From the NCBI GenBank assembly GCA_903847005.1, contig CAINCM010000098.1, positions 1-11,421 on the forward strand: a stretch of DNA of 11,421 nt. Reading direction: 5' to 3'. Origin of the DNA: an uncultured Chloroflexota bacterium. GTDB lineage: Bacteria > Chloroflexota > Limnocylindria > Limnocylindrales > Limnocylindraceae. Positions 6,887-11,421 of this stretch are shown one piece after another; positions within the stretch are counted from its first letter, which is position 1, and each line of letters begins with the position of its first letter. The position numbers and the translations under genes are program-made. Under the pieces are notes generated by a model. That model was not told the origin of the DNA and ran no database searches. It worked only from the letters and a program-made list of their open reading frames with translations.

Positions 6887-6908
6887 CCGTGCCACGCAGT
6901 CGGCACGG
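6887..6908. repeat. inverted repeat between the 73-aa gene and rmuC
   Basis: CCGTGCC (6887-6893) and GGCACGG (6902-6908) form a perfect 7-bp stem with an 8-base loop. It lies 12 bases after the stop of the small gene and ends 20 bases before the rmuC ATG. No T-run follows, so it may be a weak terminator, an mRNA-stabilising hairpin or an operator. The symmetric form fits any of these. Confidence 0.45.
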
Positions 6909-6928
6909 TGATCGGTGAGACTGGGCGC

Positions 6929-7852
6929 ATGAACGATCTGCTCGTCGTGGTCGCGCTCCTCCTGGCGGCGGTCGCCGCCGTTGCGGCGATCTTTGCCGCC
7001 GTACGGTCCGGTCGCAGCGCAGCGCCAGACCCAACCAGCACGTTGCAGGCGCAGCGCGTCGAAGATCAGCTGCAGTCCGTCGTCGAGCGGCTCGCACGGA
7101 TCGACGCGGCGCAACAGGGGATCGATCGCCTGCGCGAGCCGATGGACGAGCTCCTCTCCGTCTTCCAGAACAAGCAGGCGCGGGGTCAGTACGGCGAGGC
7201 GCGTCTCGAAGAGATCGTGCGCGACGCGCTGCCAACAGATCTCTATCGCTTCCAGGAGACGCTTTCGAACGGGAAGATCGCCGACTGCATCGTGGGGCGC
7301 GGCGCCGCCTCCAATCGTGTCTGCGTGGACTCCAAGTTCCCCCTGGAGGCGTATCAGCGCCTCGTCGCAGGCGACCCGACCGCCGCGGCGCAGTTTCGCA
7401 CGGCGCTCAAGACGCACATCGACGCGATCGGATCGAAATACGTGATCCCCGGTGAGACGAGCCGCCTCGCCGTGATGTTCATCCCGTCGGAAGCCATTTA
7501 TGCCGAACTCTTCACGAGCTTTCCGGACATGGAGCAGTACGCGAACACGAAGCGCGTCGTCTTCGCGTCTCCCAACACGCTGCACGCCCTCTTGGCCACG
7601 GTGAGCATGTTCCACGTCGAGTCCAAGATCGGCGAGCAGGCGATCCTCATCCAACGTGAGGTGGGCGGCCTGACGCGCGACGTCGAGCTGCTGGCCGAGC
7701 GCATCGAGAAGTTGGCCACGCACTTCCGTCAGGTTGGCGACGACATCAGCGGCGCTCAGACCTCGGTGAAGCGGATCGTCAGCAAGGGTGAGCGGATCGC
7801 GAAGGTCGACCTCGGCGATGCGGAGGGTCCACCCGCCTTGCGCGAGGGGTAG
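6929..7852 (+). CDS. rmuC: RmuC-family DNA recombination protein
   Basis: This 307-residue RmuC homologue belongs to a family of membrane-anchored, predicted nuclease-like proteins that limit inversions between short inverted repeats. It has an N-terminal hydrophobic anchor (residues 4-25), a short coiled-coil-like stretch (about 40-75), then the RmuC domain with ARGQYGEARLEEIV (G86-E90 core), the DSKFPLEAY strand at 134-142, the MFIPSEAIYAEL segment at 183-194 and ASPNTLHALL. A second helical region near the C terminus contains the heptad-like ELLAERIEKLATHF. It is shorter than the E. coli protein (about 475 aa), mainly through a reduced coiled coil, but the catalytic-domain motifs are kept. 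I prefer ATG 6929 over GTG 6908, because the anchor then begins immediately and the GTG falls inside the inverted repeat. Confidence 0.9.
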   Translation: MNDLLVVVALLLAAVAAVAAIFAAVRSGRSAAPDPTSTLQAQRVEDQLQSVVERLARIDAAQQGIDRLREPMDELLSVFQNKQARGQYGEARLEEIVRDALPTDLYRFQETLSNGKIADCIVGRGAASNRVCVDSKFPLEAYQRLVAGDPTAAAQFRTALKTHIDAIGSKYVIPGETSRLAVMFIPSEAIYAELFTSFPDMEQYANTKRVVFASPNTLHALLATVSMFHVESKIGEQAILIQREVGGLTRDVELLAERIEKLATHFRQVGDDISGAQTSVKRIVSKGERIAKVDLGDAEGPPALREG

Positions 7853-7873
7853 CAGCACCGCACGAGGCTGCGG

Positions 7874-7879
7874 TACAGT
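7874..7879 (+). promoter_or_regulatory. possible -10 box (TACAGT) for the small membrane-protein pair
   Basis: TACAGT matches TAnnnT and would give a leader of about 36 bases containing the strong GGGAGG site at 7911-7916. No recognisable -35 is seen 16-18 bases upstream, so this is weak. Read-through from rmuC (69 bases upstream) is the alternative. Confidence 0.35.
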
Positions 7880-7921
7880 TGAAAGAGGCTCGAAACTCGG
7901 GCCACGTAAAGGGAGGTCAAC

Positions 7922-8092
7922 ATGGATTCGAAGAACCTGTACATCGTCGCTGGCGGCGCCAGCCTTGCAATCTCGATCGCCTTCTACTTCGGGATCGGCG
8001 TCGAGGCGAACCAGATGCACGGCATCTACATCGGCCTCTGGGTCCCGGCGATCCTGTCGCTCGGCAATCTCCTGGCCAAGAAGGGCAAGTGA
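7922..8092 (+). CDS. 56-aa two-helix membrane protein
   Basis: This small gene starts at ATG 7922, 5 bases after GGGAGG (7911-7916), and ends TGA 8090-8092. Two hydrophobic segments are clear: residues 6-27 and 33-52, joined by a short polar turn (EANQ). The C terminus is lysine-rich (AKKGK), so both ends should be cytoplasmic. The second helix holds GIYIGLWVPAILSLGN. I recall a similar G-x-x-x-GLW-x-P pattern in small conserved bacterial membrane proteins of unknown role, but this is unverified. GxxxG-like spacing (AGGAS in helix 1, GIYIG in helix 2) would favour helix packing or oligomers. A longer opening in another frame overlaps this region, but this frame has the ribosome site, the hydrophobic pattern and the coupled downstream gene. 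Confidence 0.8.
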   Translation: MDSKNLYIVAGGASLAISIAFYFGIGVEANQMHGIYIGLWVPAILSLGNLLAKKGK

Positions 8093-8172
8093 ACGATCCG
8101 TTCGTCTTCGCGCTCGGGGTGATCGTCATGATCCCCGTGCTCTTTGCGGCCTACAAAGACCTCAAGAGCTAA
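8089..8172 (+). CDS. 27-aa single-helix membrane peptide, overlapping the upstream gene
   Basis: GTG 8089 overlaps the upstream stop as GTGA and encodes 27 residues ending at TAA 8170-8172. The peptide is one hydrophobic helix (about 4-21, VFALGVIVMIPVLFAAY) with an acidic N-terminal cap (ND) and a charged tail (KDLKS). The 4-base overlap implies translation by terminating or re-initiating ribosomes, so the two tiny proteins are likely made together and may form one membrane assembly (inference). It is followed, after 15 bases, by a strong hairpin that closes the transcript. It could in principle be chance, but stop-to-start overlap, membrane topology and the terminator agree. Confidence 0.6.
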   Translation: MNDPFVFALGVIVMIPVLFAAYKDLKS

Positions 8173-8187
8173 CGAAGTCGACAGAGC

Positions 8188-8228
8188 GGCGCCTCACTGC
8201 GGCGAAAGCTGCGGTGGGGCGTCTTGCT
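8188..8228 (+). terminator. strong hairpin, probable terminator of the small membrane-protein operon
   Basis: Positions 8188-8203 pair with 8208-8223 as a 16-bp uninterrupted stem closed by a GAAA tetraloop (8204-8207). It includes four G-U pairs and is followed by TTGCT. All four wobble pairs are G-U only when read on the + strand; on the - strand they become A-C mismatches. The structure is therefore adapted to the + transcript. The T-tract is short, so it may act with Rho or as a 3'-end stabiliser. It sits directly beside the convergent MFS stop codon (8227-8229). Confidence 0.65.
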
Positions 8229-9462
8229 ATCCGGCCCGGTGCGCGGCGTCGGATTCGAGCAGCACGCGTCCCCGTGGAATGGCGCGAAGCGCAAAGAGTG
8301 CGGTGATCAACAGCCCCACGCCGCTGGCAACGAACACGACGGTGGAACCTGCGGTGTCGTAGAGCACACCGGCGACGATGCCGCCCAGTGCGGCGCCCAG
8401 CGTCCCAGCCGAGTGATAGAGCGACTGCCCGGTGGCGTGAAGGCGGCGTGGCACCAGGCGATCGACAACCTCGACGGCGCACATCAGCGCAATCGCAAAG
8501 ACCGCCCCCTCGGCGAGTCGCAGCAGCGTGAGCGAGAGGGCGCTGTCGAACAGTGCGACGGATGCGGTGATCACGCCCATGATTGCGGTTGCCGCAGCGA
8601 AGCCACGTCGCAGCCCGATCCCCTTGAGCATGCGGGCCGAGGCGATCATGAAGGGAACCTCTACGAAGGCGGCGAGCGTTGCGCCGAGCCCGAGCATCGC
8701 CGCGTCGCCGCCCACCTCGTCGATCCTCACCGGCCCGAGGCGATAGAACGACGCGGCGCAGAGTGCCTCGAGGAAGATGATCGCGACGAAAGGGAGCATC
8801 GCTGGAGCGAGGCGCAGCAGTTCGCTCACGCTGCCGAATCGGTCGCGTGTCGAGCGACGGGCGCGGCGCGCTGGCGCGGTGCGCGACGGTGCGCTGCGAT
8901 GCGCCGCGACAGAACCGCGATCGCTCAAAAACGGGATCGGCAGAATCGTGCAGCAGAGTCCAACGGCAAGCAGCGGGACGATCGAGGACCCGCCACCATC
9001 GCGGATCGCCACGCCTGCGGCGAGAGCGGTGACCGCATAGGTGAAGCTTGTCACCGCCCGCGTCACCGCGAAGCGCGGGCCTCCGTCGCGCGCGATGCCG
9101 AGCGCGAGCGCATCCGCCGAGCTGTTCGATGCATTGCCTGCGACCGCCATGAGGATCGTGCCGCCGATTGCCGCGGAGAGATCACCGAAAGCGAAGAGGA
9201 GGATGCCGATGGCGCTCGAGATCTCGCCGATCGCGAGCCCTGCACGCCGGCCGACGACTCGGTCCGCAAGGTGTCCCCAGACGGGTCCGACGGCGCTCGA
9301 GATGAGTGCCGTCGCTGCGGTGAGCAGTCCGAGCTCGCCAGCGCTGAGGCCGCGGTCGATCATCGCGACCGCGTAGAACGGATAGAAGAGCGCGCCGACG
9401 ACGCCGAATCCGCCGTAGATCGTCAACACGCCGAGGCGCGAGAGACGCGAACTACTTGCCAA
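8227..9462 (-). CDS. MFS transporter
   Basis: This 411-residue, twelve-helix inner-membrane permease carries MFS motif A after helix 2 (VWGHLADRVVGRR). The charged central loop is rich in R/S/A around residues 183-210. The N-terminal pattern (GVVGALFYPFYAVAMIDRGLSAGELGLL) resembles the MFS_1-like group that includes nucleoside and phenylpropionate proton symporters; that is recall, not a search. Substrate is unknown, but it is the last gene behind a cytidine deaminase, making nucleoside or base transport the leading guess. The start is TTG 9462, 4 bases after GGAG (9467-9470 on -), inside the deaminase coding end (11-base overlap). GTG 9429 is the alternative and would drop 11 hydrophilic residues. 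Confidence 0.88.
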   Translation of the reverse strand: MASSSRLSRLGVLTIYGGFGVVGALFYPFYAVAMIDRGLSAGELGLLTAATALISSAVGPVWGHLADRVVGRRAGLAIGEISSAIGILLFAFGDLSAAIGGTILMAVAGNASNSSADALALGIARDGGPRFAVTRAVTSFTYAVTALAAGVAIRDGGGSSIVPLLAVGLCCTILPIPFLSDRGSVAAHRSAPSRTAPARRARRSTRDRFGSVSELLRLAPAMLPFVAIIFLEALCAASFYRLGPVRIDEVGGDAAMLGLGATLAAFVEVPFMIASARMLKGIGLRRGFAAATAIMGVITASVALFDSALSLTLLRLAEGAVFAIALMCAVEVVDRLVPRRLHATGQSLYHSAGTLGAALGGIVAGVLYDTAGSTVVFVASGVGLLITALFALRAIPRGRVLLESDAAHRAG

Positions 9463-9898
9463 GGTTCTCCGGGCCGAACGAGTGTGGCAGCAAGAAGTCG
9501 AACGGGTAGCGGTTCAGCCGTTCGACGTTCAGGTCCTTGTCCAGGCTGACGGCAACGATCGGCATCTGAAGCGAACCGGCGAACTCCCGAATCCGCTGGC
9601 GGCAGACCCCGCACGGGGAGGGCGACTCGGACGGCGATTGGACGGCGAAGGCCAGCGCCACCGCCTTCGCATCTGTGGCGAGCCGCATGGCGTTCATCGC
9701 ATGCTGTTCCGCGTGCACGGTCAGGGTGTAGTCGGCCCCCTCCATGTTTGCGCCGACGTGGATGCCGCCGTCGGCGTCGGCGACCGCCGCCCCGACCGCG
9801 TAGTTCGAGTAGACCGCATAGGCACGCGGCCGGATCTTGATCGCCGCATCGACGAGGCGCTGCTCGAGCGGCGTGAGGTCCGACGCCTGGATCCTCAT
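9452..9898 (-). CDS. cdd: cytidine deaminase (small, with E. coli-like catalytic motifs)
   Basis: This 148-residue zinc enzyme of the cytidine deaminase fold should hydrolyse cytidine/deoxycytidine to uridine/deoxyuridine and ammonia in the cytoplasm. The catalytic segment is VHAEQHA (zinc ligand H62, proton-shuttling E64) and PCGVCRQ (zinc ligands C96 and C99). Substrate-binding YSNYAVGAA (30-38) and GANME (49-53) precede them. A HAE ligand and GANME are typical of the larger dimeric E. coli type, and the tail LLPHSFGPENLGK also recalls it, yet the length is that of the small tetrameric type, which normally has CAE. The ATG at 9898 overlaps the preceding stop as ATGA. The much longer in-frame opening upstream is an arginine-rich shadow of the dehydrogenase gene. 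Confidence 0.9.
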   Translation of the reverse strand: MRIQASDLTPLEQRLVDAAIKIRPRAYAVYSNYAVGAAVADADGGIHVGANMEGADYTLTVHAEQHAMNAMRLATDAKAVALAFAVQSPSESPSPCGVCRQRIREFAGSLQMPIVAVSLDKDLNVERLNRYPFDFLLPHSFGPENLGK

Positions 9899-10854
9899 CG
9901 CGGAGACCACCCTTCGACCTGTCCGATCAGGCGTCGAATGTGAAGCGCGTGCAACGGCGCCAGCGGCATCGACCAGAGTGGCTTGAGCCACGCCTCCGAG
10001 CCGAGCGATGCGGCATCCGCACCGGCCCAGCCGTACTCGCGGACGTCGTCGAAGGTGCGAACCCCGCCGCCCGCGATGATCGGCAGCCGCACGCCGGCCT
10101 CGCGCAGCTCGCTCACCACGCGCAGGCCGATCGGCTTGATCGCGCGACCAGAGAGGCCGCCGTAGCGGTTCTTCAGCAGCGGCGCGCCGCTTGTCGGATT
10201 CAGCCGCAGTCCCTTGACGGTGTTGATGGCACTCAGTGCGGCGACCCCGTTCGCCTCGGCGAGCCTCGCGTGTGCGAGATAGTCGAAGTCGGGAGAGAGC
10301 TTCAGGATCACCGGGAAGCGCGACGCGGGCACGGCACGCGTGAGCACCTCTTCGATGATCGGATTGAAATCGAAGTTGACGTTGTGACACGAGACGTTGA
10401 ACTCGACGGCGGCGAGCTCGTCCGGCTTCGCCCGTCGGTTTGCCGTCTCGACGAGCGAGCCGAACTCGTCGGCGCTGAATCCGCCGAGCGAGAGGATCCG
10501 GTTCTGCTCCGAGGTGCGGGCGAAGTACTCGTCGAAGTAGCGATCGATGCCGATGTTCGACCAGCCGAATGCGTTGAGCCATCCCGCGTCCGCCGCTTGC
10601 AGCGCGCCGCGATAGAGGCGGATCAGCCGAGGAATCTCGCTCAGCTTCCAGCTCTCCTGCAGCGTGAAGTGGCCCTCGCGAGGCTGTGTTGTGACGGTGC
10701 GCACGGTGACGGCGCCGAAGCGGCGCAAGTCGACGAAGTTCGAGATCGGCGAGAGACCGAGCAGCGCGACGCGACCCTTTGGCGAGCCGTAGCCGAGGAG
10801 GCTCGAGCTGGTGACGAGTCGGTTGCGAAGGTGGATCCCGTTCAGGTCGATCAT
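9895..10854 (-). CDS. dihydroorotate dehydrogenase family protein (class 1B-like)
   Basis: This 319-residue FMN-binding TIM barrel has the class 1 base-cysteine motif NVSCHN (N153, C156, N158), LKLSP, INTVKGL, GGLSGRAIKPIGLR and a phosphate-binding end IIAGGGVRTFDDVREYGWAGAD. Orotate-binding asparagines expected in the family are present (N94 in LNAFGWSN, N153, N158, and the N of INT). Departures: the conserved lysine of TKT near residue 52 is arginine (VRTVT), CPN has become CHN, and the segment between PREG (58-61) and N94 is about 15 residues longer than usual. No PyrK electron-transfer partner is in view. It may be true PyrD or a related pyrimidine/other oxidoreductase. ATG 10854 overlaps the azlD stop as ATGA. 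Confidence 0.85.
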   Translation of the reverse strand: MIDLNGIHLRNRLVTSSSLLGYGSPKGRVALLGLSPISNFVDLRRFGAVTVRTVTTQPREGHFTLQESWKLSEIPRLIRLYRGALQAADAGWLNAFGWSNIGIDRYFDEYFARTSEQNRILSLGGFSADEFGSLVETANRRAKPDELAAVEFNVSCHNVNFDFNPIIEEVLTRAVPASRFPVILKLSPDFDYLAHARLAEANGVAALSAINTVKGLRLNPTSGAPLLKNRYGGLSGRAIKPIGLRVVSELREAGVRLPIIAGGGVRTFDDVREYGWAGADAASLGSEAWLKPLWSMPLAPLHALHIRRLIGQVEGWSPR

Positions 10855-11180
10855 GCGGCGATCGTAGCGCGCAGGAGGAGCACCACCGCCACGGAGATCG
10901 CCATCCCCACCAAGAGGCTGTTGCGCCAGCGACCGACCACGGCCCCCGTGACCACCGCAACCGCCTCAGGGCCGACGCGGAGCGATCCGTTCGCAACGAA
11001 GACGTTCGCCGCAGCGATCGCGCCGAGGACGGCGGGACCGATCAGCCGGAGATAGTCGAGCGCCGGCGCCGGAAGGCGATCGATCCCCGGCACAAGGAGC
11101 GGGATGGCGCGTGCCGCGTAGGTTCCGATCCCGCCGAGGATCGCGAGCGGCAGCAGATCGGTGCGCAACGGATCGATCAT
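10851..11180 (-). CDS. azlD: AzlD-family branched-chain amino acid exporter subunit
   Basis: This 109-residue hydrophobic protein has about four helices and the AzlD pattern: ILGGIGTYAARAIPLLV (an R-x-x-P in helix 1), LIGPAVLGAIAAANVF (the paired P and A-rich helix), then two C-terminal helices with VGRWRNSLLVGMAISVAVVLLLR. AzlD is the small partner of AzlC, and together they export branched-chain or related amino acids. Length is normal (100-110 aa). The start ATG 11180 overlaps the azlC stop as ATGA, and GAGG lies a few bases upstream, so both are made together. The next gene overlaps its stop too, tying the exporter to the dehydrogenase, which is unusual company. Confidence 0.85.
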   Translation of the reverse strand: MIDPLRTDLLPLAILGGIGTYAARAIPLLVPGIDRLPAPALDYLRLIGPAVLGAIAAANVFVANGSLRVGPEAVAVVTGAVVGRWRNSLLVGMAISVAVVLLLRATIAA

Positions 11181-11421
11181 GCAGCCTCGACGTGTCGCTT
11201 CGCGAAGAGGAGCCCGGCGAGCGGTCCGAGGAGTCCGCCGATCATCACTGCGGCACTCGGATCGACGAGAAGCGATGCTGCGACCGCCACAGATCCACCC
11301 GCAAGCAGCGCCACGAGCGCCGCTCGATCCCGGACGAGTCCAACCGCGAGCCCGGCCATCGAGGCGGGGAAGACCACATCGAAGCCGATCGTGGCGGGCT
11401 CTGGGAGCGCGGCTCCCGCAA
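11177..11421 (-). CDS. azlC: AzlC-family permease, C-terminal part (runs off the window)
   Basis: Eighty residues remain of the large subunit of an AzlCD exporter; the start lies beyond 11421. The reading frame is open to the window edge, giving PEPATIGFDVVFPASMAG followed by GLVRDRAALVALLAGG and a last helix with GGLLGPLAGLLF. The G-F/L-D-x-x-F/V-P segment followed by hydrophobic helices is typical of AzlC's C-terminal third. The TGA overlaps the azlD ATG as ATGA (11177-11180). The GTG at 11377 is an internal valine, not a start, since similarity continues upstream of it. Confidence 0.8.
   Translation of the reverse strand, partial: AGAALPEPATIGFDVVFPASMAGLAVGLVRDRAALVALLAGGSVAVAASLLVDPSAAVMIGGLLGPLAGLLFAKRHVEAA

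Noticed and set aside
7879-7884. TTGAAA as a -35 box for the small membrane-protein pair
   Set aside because: No TAnnnT hexamer follows at 16-18 bases, so it does not make a promoter by itself.
8224-9549. A 441-codon + strand opening antisense to the MFS gene
   Set aside because: Its translation is charged, low in hydrophobic residues and matches no family, while the - strand frame gives a full MFS protein with motif A and twelve helices. It is a GC-bias shadow.
9899-10996. N-terminal extension of the cytidine deaminase frame to about 514 residues
   Set aside because: The extension is an arginine-rich out-of-frame reading of the dehydrogenase gene; the ATG at 9898 in an ATGA overlap gives a normal-sized deaminase.
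9940-11055. A 371-codon + strand opening antisense to the dehydrogenase and azlD
   Set aside because: The - strand has clear FMN-barrel motifs and ATGA junctions; the + product is arginine/alanine-rich without domain features.
1-11421. CRISPR, toxin-antitoxin, phage defence or transposon elements
   Set aside because: No regularly spaced repeats, terminal inverted repeats, transposase or integrase motifs, or nuclease/toxin folds were seen; the two overlapping tiny proteins lack antisense RNA or antitoxin features.

Overview
The window is GC-rich (roughly two thirds G+C by eye), densely packed bacterial chromosome with short intergenic gaps and many 4-base start/stop overlaps. No rRNA, tRNA, CRISPR array, insertion sequence or phage gene is visible, and codon use looks even across it. 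Several things suggest a free-living, high-GC, deep-branching Gram-positive-type or Chloroflexota-like bacterium: a stand-alone ATP-dependent DNA ligase, apparently leaderless genes with TAnnnT boxes directly before the ATG, and a small conserved 73-residue protein of a type I associate with Chloroflexota and related lineages. This placement is inference; Actinomycetota is the main alternative.

Layout, left to right. The tail of an unidentified + strand gene (to 114) is followed by an ATP-dependent DNA ligase (142-1869), a class V PLP-dependent aminotransferase/lyase (1911-3230) and a small three-helix membrane protein (3232-3651), all on +. Facing them on - are a stand-alone OmpR-type winged-helix protein (3976-3665), a 10-helix EamA/DMT transporter (4984-4040) and a GNAT acetyltransferase (5433-4981). 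The last two share a GTGA overlap. A 52-bp divergent gap carries two mirror-placed TACCGT boxes, each exactly 6 bases before its ATG. It leads rightward into a threonine/serine dehydratase (5486-6571).

Next on + come a 73-aa conserved protein with its own clear promoter (6653-6874), a compact RmuC (6929-7852), and two tiny membrane proteins of 56 and 27 residues that overlap by GTGA (7922-8092 and 8089-8172). The pair ends in a strong hairpin. The shorter of the two is easily missed because of its size and GTG start.

The right end is a - strand operon running in from beyond the window: azlC (partial), azlD, a class 1B-like dihydroorotate dehydrogenase homologue, a small cytidine deaminase and an MFS transporter. 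Three of the junctions are ATGA overlaps and the last is an 11-base overlap with a TTG start. Dehydrogenase, deaminase and permease together suggest pyrimidine/nucleoside handling coupled to an AzlCD-type amino acid exporter. The most interesting points are the tiny membrane-protein pair, the unusual dehydrogenase-deaminase-permease set, the paired leaderless promoters and the orphan winged-helix regulator. I see no clear new defence or mobile system.
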